DNA of 64,000 nt. Source: DASZRZ01 sp963732925. GTDB taxonomy: Bacteria > Acidobacteriota > Terriglobia > Terriglobales > Acidobacteriaceae. Location: NCBI GenBank assembly GCA_963732925.1, contig CAVTBJ010000005.1, forward strand, positions 221,907 through 285,906, read 5' to 3'. A program made the translations under genes and the position numbers. Shown in pieces: positions 44,105 to 53,214 of this stretch. A model generated the notes under the pieces. The model was given only the letters and a program-made list of their open reading frames with translations. It was not told the DNA's origin and did no database searches. Position 1 is the first letter of the stretch; each line of letters opens with the position of its first letter.

Positions 44105-44300
44105 TTGGTTCGCGCGTCCCCGCATCTGCGGGGATTGGGAAGCGGGTGAGAATCCCGCGCTGCCGCGCAACTGTAAGCGACCGGCCGCCGAATGACGGCC
44201 GCAGCCGCATGGTCACTGTGGAAACACCATGGGAAGGCCAAGCGGGGTCCGATAACCGGACCACACGAATGTCGCAAGCCAGGAGACCGGCGCGAACCGC
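44105..44300 (+). ncRNA. Cobalamin riboswitch
   Basis: The leader of the TonB receptor gene has the class I cobalamin element: GGGAAGCGGGTGAGAATCCC (44136-44155), CGCAACTGTAAGCG (44165-44178), the CACTGTGGAAAC / GGGAAGGC region, and the B12 box AAGCCAGGAGACCGGC (44277-44292). After it, CCTTT (44312-44316) can pair with AAAGG (44324-44328), covering the SD (AAGGAGGAG) before ATG 44339. Binding of adenosylcobalamin should thus repress translation of the receptor when B12 is plentiful. Confidence 0.95.
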
Positions 44301-44338
44301 TGTAGCAAACCCCTTTCGCGTGAAAAGGAGGAGCACAC

Positions 44339-46567
44339 ATGCGGATTCGTCGTTTTTCCTGTCTTCTGCTGGCCTTCGCCAGCATGGTTTCTTCTCACAT
44401 TCTGGCCCAAGCCTCTGCCGGGAGTGCGACCCTGCAAGTCAAGGTCGTCGATCCCCATTCGGCCGTAGTGAGTTCCGCCCGGCTGGCATTGTATGTTCGC
44501 GGGACCAGTACTCCGCTGACGGTAGCAGTCACGGGAGCGGAGGGAGTGGCCAACTTCCAACGCCTCTCTCCGGACAGTTATCGTGTTCAGGTTTTCGCTG
44601 CCGGTTTTTCCGAGCAGAACCTCGCGCTCGAACTGAAGACCTCCAGGCAAATCACCGTGCACCTTGCAGTGGAAGCTCCCAGCACCACGGTGGTCGTAAG
44701 CGCCGATCGCACCCCGCTTTCGGTCGCCGACTCCGGTGCGCTCACGTCGTGGCTGGACGCCGGCCAGCTCCAGACCCTGCAACCGGTTTCGGCAATCGAG
44801 GCGCTGCGATTTTTGCCCGGCGCGGTGGTGAGTGTTGCCGGCAGGCGAGGCGGGCAGGCCTCGCTGTTCGTGCGTGGAGGCGACTCGCGCTACAACAAAG
44901 TCATCGTCGACGGCGTGCCGGTGAATGATCCTGGCGGCACCTTCGACTTCGGCGTGGTTCCTATGGACCAGGTGGACCACGTGGAGTTTGTCCGCGGGCC
45001 GCAAAGCACCCTGTACGGAGCCGACGCCATGACCAGCGTGGTGGATGTGTCCAGCCGCAACGGCACCACCCGCATTCCCCAGTTGCGTTTTGGCGCTGCT
45101 GGAGGAACCTTCAGCACCGCCGACGGCTTTTTGTCCCTGGCGGGAGCGCGCCATCGCTTCGACTACAACCTCTTCGGAGACGAGTTCCATGCCCAGGGTC
45201 AGGGCATCAACGATGCCTATTCCAATGCGTTGCAGGGCGGCAACATTGGCGTAACCATCAGCCCCCAGGCAGCGTTCCGCTTTCGCGCCCGCCACTCCAA
45301 CAGCCGAACCGGGGTACAGTCGTTCTGGAACTTCAACGGCAACCCGCTGGTTCCCCCCGACAGCGACCAGTGGGCGCGGCAGGACAATTTCCTGGCCAGC
45401 GCGGAATTCACCTTGGCCTCCCCCTCGCGCTGGCAGCATCGCCTGACGGGGTTCGAATCCAACCATCAGCGGCTCAACGTGGATGAATTTGTCGACCCCG
45501 GGCGCGTTTCGCCTGCTTTCGGAAACTTTGATTCTCCCTTTCACGACTTTGCCGACATCAACCGGGCAGGCCTGGATTATGAAGGGGAATATTGGGCGCG
45601 AAGCTGGGCCCGAACTACTTTCGGGTATCACTTCGAGGTCGAAAACGGGTTTGCCGGCGACCAACTGACTCCTCCGGTCGATCACGGCCTGCGCCGCAAT
45701 CATGCCGCTTACGGGCAGCAGGTGTTGACCTGGAATCGTGTGACCCTGATTGGCGGCCTGCGCCTGGAGCATAACGAGAGTTTCGGCAACCGCCTGATTC
45801 CGCGCCTGAGCGCCAGCCTGCTGGCCTTGCGCGGCGGAAATTTCTTCTCCGGAACGCGCCTGCGATTTGTCTACGGTACCGGCATCAAAGCGCCGCGTTT
45901 CGAGGAGTCCTTCGGAATCGGCGGCTTCGGCATCATTCCCAACCCCGGGTTGAAGCCGGAAAGGAACCGCGCCTTCGAAACCGGCTTTCAGCAGAATCTG
46001 CTGGGCGGAAAAGCGTGGCTTTCGGCCACCTACTTCAACAATCTTTTTCAGGACCAGATTGCCTACAGCTTCGACCCGGTCACCTTCACCAGCCAATACG
46101 TAAACCTGAATGAGGCTCTGGCGCACGGTACAGAAATTGAGCTTCGCGGCCAGATACGTCGGAACATTTCTCTTTCCGCTTCCTACACCTACTGCTCTAC
46201 CCAGATTCTGAAAGCGCCGCTGGCTTCCGATCCTCTGCTCAGTCAGGGCGCTCCCCTGCTACGCCGTCCCAAGCACTCCGGCACGCTTCTGGCTACGTAT
46301 TCAGGACAGCGCTGGGGGGCCAGCCTGGCCGGAACTTTTGTTGGGCGCAGACCAGACTCCGACTTCCTGGGTCTGGTGCCGCCGGTGACGTATGCCGCCG
46401 GATATGGACGCGTGGATGTGGGCTTCTGGCGTGCCTTGAATCACTACGCCACGGCATTTGTAAACGTCGAGAACGTGGGCAATCGCAAGTACGACGAAGC
46501 GGCGGGATATCCCGCACTCCGAGCCAACTACCGAGCGGGAATGCGCTTTCGCGTGGGCGGAGAATAG
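44339..46567 (+). CDS. TonB-dependent receptor under cobalamin control (BtuB-like)
   Basis: A 742-residue outer-membrane receptor. Signal peptide (1-23), a carboxypeptidase-regulatory-like beta domain (about 28-112, LQVKVVDPHSAVVSSARLAL), the plug (about 128-260: VSAIEALRFLPGAVV, QASLFVRGGDSRYNKVIVDG, DHVEFVRGPQSTLYGADAMT) and a 22-strand barrel to the C-terminus (YRAGMRFRVGGE). The cobalamin riboswitch makes vitamin B12 or another corrinoid the likely ligand, as with BtuB, although no btuFCD genes are nearby. SD AAGGAGGAG precedes ATG 44339. Confidence 0.9.
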   Translation: MRIRRFSCLLLAFASMVSSHILAQASAGSATLQVKVVDPHSAVVSSARLALYVRGTSTPLTVAVTGAEGVANFQRLSPDSYRVQVFAAGFSEQNLALELKTSRQITVHLAVEAPSTTVVVSADRTPLSVADSGALTSWLDAGQLQTLQPVSAIEALRFLPGAVVSVAGRRGGQASLFVRGGDSRYNKVIVDGVPVNDPGGTFDFGVVPMDQVDHVEFVRGPQSTLYGADAMTSVVDVSSRNGTTRIPQLRFGAAGGTFSTADGFLSLAGARHRFDYNLFGDEFHAQGQGINDAYSNALQGGNIGVTISPQAAFRFRARHSNSRTGVQSFWNFNGNPLVPPDSDQWARQDNFLASAEFTLASPSRWQHRLTGFESNHQRLNVDEFVDPGRVSPAFGNFDSPFHDFADINRAGLDYEGEYWARSWARTTFGYHFEVENGFAGDQLTPPVDHGLRRNHAAYGQQVLTWNRVTLIGGLRLEHNESFGNRLIPRLSASLLALRGGNFFSGTRLRFVYGTGIKAPRFEESFGIGGFGIIPNPGLKPERNRAFETGFQQNLLGGKAWLSATYFNNLFQDQIAYSFDPVTFTSQYVNLNEALAHGTEIELRGQIRRNISLSASYTYCSTQILKAPLASDPLLSQGAPLLRRPKHSGTLLATYSGQRWGASLAGTFVGRRPDSDFLGLVPPVTYAAGYGRVDVGFWRALNHYATAFVNVENVGNRKYDEAAGYPALRANYRAGMRFRVGGE

Positions 46568-47018
46568 ACCGGCAATTTCTGCACGGTGATCTGCGTGGAC
46601 ATGCGCGGCAGGTGTATTTTCAGCCTGCCGCCGCTCCCTCGTCGTCTCCTCCAGAGGGTGAGCGTTCTTTCGTTACCACTCGCAAGTTGCTCATTTTTAT
46701 ACTAATTTGGCCTGCAGCCCTTGACCGCCATCCAATCACGGTCTAACGTGCCTGTAACGTTGCTGTGCCTCGAAGCTCCACCATGGGCGGTCGGCGCGGA
46801 TAGGGTTCACGCTTCGAAAGCACACTTCGAAGAGGCACTTCGAAGACACGGTTCGAAGCCAGGCCAGTTTCATTCCCGTTACTGCCGGGCGATTCCGGAG
46901 TTGCGCTGCTGAATCCCTTGAGTGCACCGGAACCGGCAACCGCCTTTTCACCCTGTGGAGCCCCGCTATGAAATGCGGGCAGCGCAGTCTAGCGAAGACC
47001 ATACCCGGAGGTTAACGG
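46568..47018 (+). promoter_or_regulatory. Region upstream of the M23 gene with 13-bp-period TTCGAA array
   Basis: TTCGAA occurs at 46813, 46826, 46839 and 46852 with an exact 13-bp period. Upstream are two weak promoter candidates: TATACT at 46698-46703, and TTGACC (46721-46726) with TAACGT (46744-46749). The array lies 160-200 bp before the TTG start of the peptidase gene, inside its likely leader or promoter. No protein gene is supported in the 451-bp gap. Confidence 0.45.
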
Positions 47019-48345
47019 TTGACTCGTCGCACGATTGGTTTAGTTGTCATCCTGGCACTTTGCGCCGCGGTGGTTATCGCCGCCGCCCGGCGCATGCGCG
47101 CCACCGCCGAAGCAAAGTATCAGTCGGAAGTTCAGGCCGCACAGGCAGACCTGAGCAAGCGGCCGAAACCGGACCTTACCAGCGAAACCACAGTGAAGTC
47201 CGGCAGCACCTTTGTCGAGGCGTTGGAGCTTCTGGGGGTTGACGCCCTGTCAGCCAACAACATGGTGGCCGCCGCGCGCCCGGTTTTCGATTTTCGCCAG
47301 GTACGGCAGGGCAACAAGATTGTGCTGACTCGCTCCGCTGACGGCCAGTTACGCTCGGTGAAGTACAACATCGATACCGACAGCAATCTGCTGATCCGCG
47401 CCGCCAAAGACGGATACCACGCCGAACTCCAGGATGTCCCCAGCGTCACGGAAACCGTGGGCCTGCACGGCGAGCTGAAGACTTCCCTCTTCGACAGCAT
47501 TCTCGATATGGGGGAGACCCCCGAGCTGGCGGTGCGGCTGGCCGATATCTTCGCCTGGGACCTGGATTTCTATTCCGACCCGCAGCCCGGCGACACCTTC
47601 CGCATGGTAGTGGAAAAGAAACACTACGAGAACGGCGGCCCGCCCGAGTACGGACGCATCCTGATGGCGGAATACAACAACGCCGGCCACCTCTACACTG
47701 CAGTGCTGTTTCACGACCCCAACGGAAAACCCGCATACTACTCGGCGGACGGCAAGTCCCTGCAGAAAGCTTTCCTGCGGTCTCCACTGAGGTTCGAGGC
47801 GCGCGTCAGTTCCCACTTCTCGTACAGCCGCTATCACCCGATTTTGCACATTCGGCGGCCTCACCTGGGCACCGATTACGCTGCGCCTGTCGGCACTCCG
47901 GTACAGGCAGTGGCCAACGGACGCGTCGTCTGGTCGGGACGCAAAGGCGGCGACGGCATTATGGTTGTCCTCGCCCATAGTCGCGGCTATCGCAGCTATT
48001 ACCTCCATCTTTCGCGCGCGCTCGTGCATCGGGGCCAGAACGTCCAACAGGGGCAGACCATCGGACGGGTAGGCCAGACCGGCCTGGCAACAGGCCCGCA
48101 TCTGGACTTTCGCATCCAGCGCGCCGGAAAGTTTGTGAATTGGGAGCGCATGGATCTTCCCCCCGCTCAGCCCGTGGCTCAGCAACGATCTGCCGGACTT
48201 CACCAGCGAACGCGATCACTGGGCCGCCATGCTGCCCGTGTTCCCGCAGTCCCAGGACGCCCTGGCCAGTTCGTCTCAGCCGGGTTCGTCCCAACCCGAT
48301 TCACTGCAACCGGAATCCGTGCCCACAACGGCCGGCACGCACTAG
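47019..48345 (+). CDS. M23-family (OapA/LysM-like) peptidoglycan endopeptidase, frameshifted at its C-terminus
   Basis: A membrane-anchored M23 metallopeptidase. TTG 47019 follows GGAGGT at ideal distance. An N-terminal helix (LVVILALCAAVVIA) precedes an OapA-like domain (about 55-110), a linker and the M23 core: HLGTDY, then HSRGYRSYYLHLS and GPHLDF, where the usual GPHLHF has Asp in place of the second His. At 48159-48164 a run of six C throws the literal frame to a stop at 48491. Removing one C gives LPPLSPWLSNDLPDFTSERD and a natural end at TAG 48343-48345. The real gene ends there. It probably remodels the cell wall. Confidence 0.75.
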
Positions 48346-48370
48346 AGCCGGCGGATACAGCAACCAAAAA

Positions 48371-48400
48371 GGCGCTGCTTTCGGGCAGCGCCTTTTCCTT
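48371..48400. terminator. Bidirectional rho-independent terminator
   Basis: GGCGCTGC (48371-48378) and GCAGCGCC (48385-48392) form an 8-bp stem with a TTTCGG loop. AAAAA precedes it and TTTTCCTT follows. It can end both the M23 transcript (plus) and the purN transcript (minus). Confidence 0.85.
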
Positions 48401-48439
48401 CTGCGAAACGAAATTTGCCCATCCGGTCTATTCGGGAAG

Positions 48440-49063
48440 TCAGGGAAGTTGCGTAGCCTTGCTCCCCACGCGCCTCCCCGCAATTTCGTAATTCCCGGAA
48501 AGCGCCAGGTTGATCGCCTCCGTATAGGCGATGTGTTCCTGCTCCAAAATGCGCGCCGAGAGGCTGTGCTCGTCGTCCCCTTCCAAAACCGGGACCACGC
48601 GCTGCACCAGGATCGGGCCATGATCCAGATGTTCGTCCACGAAGTGCACGGTGCATCCCGACACTTTGACCCCATAGTCCAGCGCCTGCTTCTGCGCGTC
48701 GAGCCCCGGAAACGCCGGCAGCAGAGAAGGATGGATGTTCAAAATCCTGTGCGGAAAAGCCTGCACGAAGCCGGGAGACAGCAGGCGCATGTAGCCTGCC
48801 AGGCAAACCAGATCGACCCGGTGCTGCTGGAGTGCGGCAATCACGGCGCCGTCGTGTTCCTCGCGGGAGACTCCACGGGAAGGGATCACCAGGGCTTCCA
48901 ACCCCAGCTTGCGAGCGTGTTCGATTCCCGCAGCCTCTGCCTGGTTCGAGATCACAACGGCGATCCGGGCGAGAATCCTTCCCTGGCGCGCCGACTCGGC
49001 AATCGCCAGGAAATTGGATCCGCGGCCTGACAGCAGGATGCCGAGATTCTTGAGCTCCGCCAT
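48440..49063 (-). CDS. purN: Phosphoribosylglycinamide formyltransferase
   Basis: PurN formylates GAR with 10-formyl-THF in purine synthesis. The 207-residue sequence has LGILLSGRGSNFLAIAESAR at the start, the catalytic HPSLLPAFPGLDAQKQALDY (His in HPS) and the VKVSGCTVHFVDEHLDHG metal-side motif. The ATG at 49063 (MAELKNLG) is the natural start. purM lies 123 bp upstream on the same strand, so the two are probably co-transcribed. Confidence 0.96.
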   Translation of the reverse strand: MAELKNLGILLSGRGSNFLAIAESARQGRILARIAVVISNQAEAAGIEHARKLGLEALVIPSRGVSREEHDGAVIAALQQHRVDLVCLAGYMRLLSPGFVQAFPHRILNIHPSLLPAFPGLDAQKQALDYGVKVSGCTVHFVDEHLDHGPILVQRVVPVLEGDDEHSLSARILEQEHIAYTEAINLALSGNYEIAGRRVGSKATQLP

Positions 49064-49143
49064 GGATCGACGTTCGATGCCCTATCTTTTCACTTCTCGC
49101 CTTGCACTTCCACAGATCGGAAACAACAAGCCGGAGACAACAA

Positions 49144-49163
49144 GGGCCGCGCGCCCGCGGCCC
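49144..49163 (-). terminator. Weak hairpin between purM and purN
   Basis: GGGCCGCG (49144-49151) and CGCGGCCC (49156-49163) form an 8-bp stem. The minus-strand exit is TTGTTGTC, a poor U-tract, so this is at most partial termination or mRNA-stability structure between two pur genes. Confidence 0.45.
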
Positions 49164-49186
49164 TGTTCCTGTGGCTGCACCCATCC

Positions 49187-50263
49187 TCAGTTATAGATGA
49201 CCTTGCGCTCTCCTTTGACGATACGCCCAATGGTGAAGCCTTTCTCGCCCGACCGTTCCAGAACGCTTTGCACTTTCTTGAATTTTTTCGGCGAGACCAC
49301 CAGAACCATTCCGATTCCCATGTTGAAGGTACGCGACATTTCGTCATCCCCAATCTCCCCCAGCTTTTGCAAGTGCTGGAAGATCGGCTGTGCCGGCCAA
49401 GTGCCGATTTCCACGATCGCGGAAGTCCCCTTGGGCAGCACGCGGGGCAGATTTTCGCTGATGCCGCCGCCGGTAATGTGCGCCATCCCCGACACGGCCT
49501 CGGCATCGACCAGCTTCTTCAGCACCGGCCAATAGCTCTTGTGCACGCGCATGAGCTCGTTGCCGACTTTGTTTTTGAGCTCGTTCACGTAAGTTTCCGC
49601 GTTGTATTTCCCTACCTCGAAAAGCAGCTTGCGGGCGAGCGAGTAGCCGTTGGTATGCAGACCGTTGGAAGGCAGCCCGATCAGCACGTCCCCCACTTCC
49701 ACTTTCTTGCCGGTAATGATCTTCTCGCTCTCCACCACGCCTACAATGAATCCGGCCAGATCGTACTCGCCCGATCCGTAAAATCCCGGCATCTCGGCGG
49801 TTTCTCCTCCGATTAGCGCACAGCCGTTCTGCTTGCAGGCATCGGCAATCCCGGTTACCACCTTTTCCGCCACTTCCGGATCGAGTTTGCCAGCGGCAAA
49901 GTAATCCATGAAAAACAGAGGAGTCGCCCCCTGCACCGCGATGTCGTTCACGCAGTGGTTCACCAGGTCGCTGCCAATGGTGTGGTGCAGATTCATCTCA
50001 AAGGCGACCTTCAGCTTCGTCCCCACGCCGTCCACGCTGGAAACCAGCACCGGATTCTGAAACTTCTTATCTAGCGCAAACATCCCCCCGAAGCTGCCAA
50101 TTTCGCTTAGGACACTCTTGTTGAATGTCTTATGGGCAAGGTACTTGATTCGCTGCTTGACCCGCTGGGCACGGTCGATATCCACGCCCGCAGCGGCATA
50201 AGACACGAGTTCCCTGGAAGAAGATTGATCGGGAGGTTCCATTGAGTCCATTGCAGGCGCCAC
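49187..50263 (-). CDS. purM: Phosphoribosylformylglycinamidine cyclo-ligase
   Basis: PurM makes AIR from FGAM with ATP. The 358-residue sequence includes VLVSSVDGVGTKLKVAFEMN, the SDLVNHCVNDIAVQGATPLF loop, GGETAEMPGFY, and the GMAHITGGGISENLPRVLP C-terminal part. The N-terminus has a short extension before YAAAGVDIDRAQR, so a later ATG (50251, 50242) is possible. Same strand and group as purN and, further on, purH. Confidence 0.96.
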   Translation of the reverse strand: MAPAMDSMEPPDQSSSRELVSYAAAGVDIDRAQRVKQRIKYLAHKTFNKSVLSEIGSFGGMFALDKKFQNPVLVSSVDGVGTKLKVAFEMNLHHTIGSDLVNHCVNDIAVQGATPLFFMDYFAAGKLDPEVAEKVVTGIADACKQNGCALIGGETAEMPGFYGSGEYDLAGFIVGVVESEKIITGKKVEVGDVLIGLPSNGLHTNGYSLARKLLFEVGKYNAETYVNELKNKVGNELMRVHKSYWPVLKKLVDAEAVSGMAHITGGGISENLPRVLPKGTSAIVEIGTWPAQPIFQHLQKLGEIGDDEMSRTFNMGIGMVLVVSPKKFKKVQSVLERSGEKGFTIGRIVKGERKVIYN

Positions 50264-50419
50264 AGCAACCTGCGATTGAGATCTGAGCAGGTTATTCTAA
50301 CACTGTCACCTTGGCTCGCACGGGAAGGCGACGCTGGCAGAACTCCCCCTCCGCGTGCATGCGCCGCTTCACGGTCCAAGGCTCTGTGGAACTCGGCCCC
50401 CGCGAATGAAGTCTGTTCT

Positions 50420-50587
50420 CTACCTCAGCAGCTGGGTGGAAAAGTGATACGCCACCGCGCCCAACAACAGCAGCGCTGAAATCGCGTATCCCGTGTAAAC
50501 CAGCACCGTGCGGCAACTTTCCTCGTGCACGACGACCTTATGGTTGCTGGGAACAGCGGTGGTAGGGGTGGTGTTCGTTTCCGGCAT
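50420..50587 (-). CDS. 55-residue single-pass membrane protein
   Basis: ATG 50587 (MPETNTTPTTAVPSNHKVVV) has GGAGG at SD distance on the minus strand, and the protein ends in one hydrophobic helix (VLVYTGYAISALLLLGAVAY) followed by HFSTQLLR. A longer in-frame start at 50686 is unlikely. The Thr/Pro-rich N-terminus is probably cytoplasmic or periplasmic and flexible. No known family that I recognise; it lies upstream of purM on the same strand and may belong to that transcript. Confidence 0.6.
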   Translation of the reverse strand: MPETNTTPTTAVPSNHKVVVHEESCRTVLVYTGYAISALLLLGAVAYHFSTQLLR

Positions 50588-50888
50588 GTGGCCTCCAAGT
50601 AGATAGAGCCGAGTGGCCCGAGTGCCCAAAAGCCCGTAGTACGCAGCCCAGGGTTGCCCTTGGATAAGGCCCAATATGAATTGCACTACTGTGCGGATCA
50701 GAGAGAATTAGCAGTCCGCACACCCCACAGATATGCGGAAATTCTACTCCTGTTTTTTGAGTGTGGCGGATGGATTTTTGGGTTTTCCCAGAAACCAGCG
50801 GCGGCGCCCCTCGTCTGGAAAGACCTAAGTCTATGATTTAAAAAGAAAGCCGCCGAAGATCGGCGGCTGAAGAAAACCCGGTTCGAAG
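50588..50888. other. Intergenic region holding the TPR-gene terminator
   Basis: Besides the terminator of the TPR gene at 50835-50868, nothing gene-like is visible in these 301 bases. The sequence is less GC-rich than coding regions. It should also hold the promoter for the small membrane protein (minus strand). Confidence 0.35.
50835..50868 (-). terminator. Rho-independent terminator for the TPR gene
   Basis: AGCCGCCGA (50848-50856) and TCGGCGGCT (50860-50868) make a 9-bp stem with an AGA loop. On the minus strand the exit reads TTTCTTTTTAAA, a good U-tract. It lies 20 bp past the TPR gene's stop. Confidence 0.88.
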
Positions 50889-52982
50889 CTATCGGGAATT
50901 GTCTGCGCCCTGCTCTTTAGCCAGCCGCAGCCTGGCCGATTCCAGCTTCTGCTGCACCTTTGTCACCTCTTTTTCGTCCACTTCGGAAGAAACAGTACGG
51001 CCGAACTCGTGCAGCGCCCGTTCCCAGGAACTGGCCGCCATCTTCAGGCGGTCTGTCTTCATGTAAAGATCTCCCAGGTGATCGAGGATCGTGGGATCGT
51101 CGTTAGTGCGTTCCGCCGCCTTGACCAGGTTATCTTCCGCCAGCACGAAGTCACCCAGCTTGAAATAGGCCCAGCCCAGTGAATCCAGATACGCGCCGTT
51201 CTGAGGATCCAGTTGCACAGCCTTCTTAATGTAACCCAGGGCTTCATCGAGCCGGACTCCGCGGTCGGCCAGCATGTAGCCGAGATAGTTCAAAACCGCA
51301 GCATTGTCGGGATCCTGCTCCAGCACCTGGCGAAAGCTCTTTTCGGCCTGCTCGTACTTCTGCTGGCGCTCGTAAATGGAACCCGCAATAAAGGCCGTGT
51401 AAACCTTTTCCTCGGGCTTGCTTGATAAGGACTCGGCCTTGTTGATGGCAGACTCGGCGTCGGACCAGCGCTTCAGGTGGCTGTAAACCTGCGCCAGACC
51501 AACGTACACATCGCGATCATCCGGGCTATTGTTCAGCAAAGATCGCGCCAGTTGAATTCCCTTGTCGGCCTGACCGGAGTCCGCCAGTTGCGAAGCCAGA
51601 ATCAGCTTGAGAGAGCGGTCTTTGGGCAGCTTTTTGGTCGCTTCCTGGGCGGTTTCCGTGGCCTCCGAATACTGCCTGTTCTCACGATAGGTATCGATGA
51701 TCTGCTGATAACCACGCGATGCCGCTTCGTCGCCCAGCGTCAGCATCTGCCGGAAAGTGTCCACCGACTGTTGCGTCTTGCCCATGTCGCGATACAGGGA
51801 ACCAAGCCGCTCCAGAAATACCGCCCGGTTGCCGCGGTCCCCGGCCGGGTTGTCGCCCCCTTTTTCGCTCTTGTTGAGAAGATCCTGCAACACGCCGGCG
51901 GCATCGTCGAACTTGCCCTGGGCCTCGTAAACCATGGCGATGCTGTAGGGAATTTCCATCGAATCCGGCATCTCGGACTGGGCGCTCTTCAACGCCGTGA
52001 GCGCTTCGTTCAGCTTGCCCTGCTTGCGATAGATTTCCGCGATCCGGGTGTAGCTCTGGGCATCATGCGGATCGGCCTCGACAATCGCCTGATACTCCTT
52101 CAACGCAGCATCAGTCTGGTTGTCGTTCATCAGGTTCTGGGCCAGGCCGCGCTTGGCTTCCAGGTTGTCATCATCCTGGTCGACGGCCTTGCGGTAGGCG
52201 TCCACCGCCGACTTGAAATCTCGTTTCTGCTCGTAGGTGTAACCCAGGGCTGCATAGGTTTTGGAGGTCCGGTTGGCCTCCGGAACCGCCAGCAGCAACT
52301 GCGCCGCGCGGTTGGGATCGCCGGTTTCCACATACAGGTAAGCCAGCGTAATGGCCGCTTCCTCCGAATCCGGCTCCAGCGCCACCGCCTTCTTAAAGGC
52401 CTGCTCGGCCTTGGTGAGATCGTTGTCAATTCGATACAGGCGGCCCAGCAGGAGCAGGTTTTCCGGGTTGTTCGGGTCCAGTTCCGAGATGGTTTCGTAT
52501 TGCTCAATCGCCCGTTTCAGCAAGTCGCGCGACTGCGCCCCCGCCTGCAGATCCCCCAGCGACCGCAGGTAAATACGGCCTAGCAGCTTGTGCGCGTCCA
52601 GATTCTTCGGATCGCGCTTGATAATCTGCTCCGCTTCCGTAACCGCATCGCGAATCCGCCCGGTCTTGGCATAGAGCTCCGCCAGGCTCGCACTCAGGTA
52701 CTCGGAGTCTGGATCGGCCTCAATGGCCTGCTCGTACTCCTCGACTGCACGGTTGGCAAATTCCGCCCGCCCATAAACCGCCACCATCTCCTCATAGAGA
52801 CGGGCCAGTGTGAAGTGATAGTAGGCGCTGGCCTTGTCCGGCGTCTGGTTCGCCGCATTGGAGGCGGGAGCTTGCTGTTGTGTCTTCGGCTGTGGCGCTG
52901 CAGACTGCCCGGGCCGGGTCTGGGCCACACTGCAAAGGCTGGCTCCCAGAACCAGCACAACGGCGGACGCGGTAATCTTCAT
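50889..52982 (-). CDS. Large secreted or periplasmic TPR-repeat protein
   Basis: A 697-residue protein from ATG 52982 with a signal peptide (MKITASAVVLVLGASLCSVA) and a Gln/Pro/Ala-rich linker. About 16 tetratricopeptide repeats follow, e.g. AYYHFTLARLYEEMVAVYGR and YTRIAEIYRKQGKLNEALTA. No catalytic domain is seen. Such proteins scaffold complexes, for example in outer-membrane biogenesis or exopolysaccharide systems. A GGGTAAGGA sequence precedes the start. It sits alone between pur genes with its own terminator, so it is probably its own unit. Confidence 0.85.
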   Translation of the reverse strand: MKITASAVVLVLGASLCSVAQTRPGQSAAPQPKTQQQAPASNAANQTPDKASAYYHFTLARLYEEMVAVYGRAEFANRAVEEYEQAIEADPDSEYLSASLAELYAKTGRIRDAVTEAEQIIKRDPKNLDAHKLLGRIYLRSLGDLQAGAQSRDLLKRAIEQYETISELDPNNPENLLLLGRLYRIDNDLTKAEQAFKKAVALEPDSEEAAITLAYLYVETGDPNRAAQLLLAVPEANRTSKTYAALGYTYEQKRDFKSAVDAYRKAVDQDDDNLEAKRGLAQNLMNDNQTDAALKEYQAIVEADPHDAQSYTRIAEIYRKQGKLNEALTALKSAQSEMPDSMEIPYSIAMVYEAQGKFDDAAGVLQDLLNKSEKGGDNPAGDRGNRAVFLERLGSLYRDMGKTQQSVDTFRQMLTLGDEAASRGYQQIIDTYRENRQYSEATETAQEATKKLPKDRSLKLILASQLADSGQADKGIQLARSLLNNSPDDRDVYVGLAQVYSHLKRWSDAESAINKAESLSSKPEEKVYTAFIAGSIYERQQKYEQAEKSFRQVLEQDPDNAAVLNYLGYMLADRGVRLDEALGYIKKAVQLDPQNGAYLDSLGWAYFKLGDFVLAEDNLVKAAERTNDDPTILDHLGDLYMKTDRLKMAASSWERALHEFGRTVSSEVDEKEVTKVQQKLESARLRLAKEQGADNSR

Positions 52983-53214
52983 GGGTTCCTTACCCGAGAG
53001 ATGAATCTCCCCGAAATACCTTTGGATGCGGACAATGCGCAATAGTCTCGCAAATAATTGTACGCCAGAAGTGACGCCGGGCACATTTTAAGAAGGCGCC
53101 GTCCCGGCAAATCAGGGCGCGTAGAAAAGGCCGTAAAGCGGGGCGATTCCTCTGCCGGGCCGTGCTCCCAACTGATTACGGAGCCGGGGCTTATCGCCGC
53201 TCCTGAGCTCCTGA

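Noticed and set aside
45440..45470. tRNA-like GGGTTCGAATCC inside the TonB receptor gene
   Set aside because: It is in a well-supported coding frame (barrel region), with no acceptor or anticodon arms around it.
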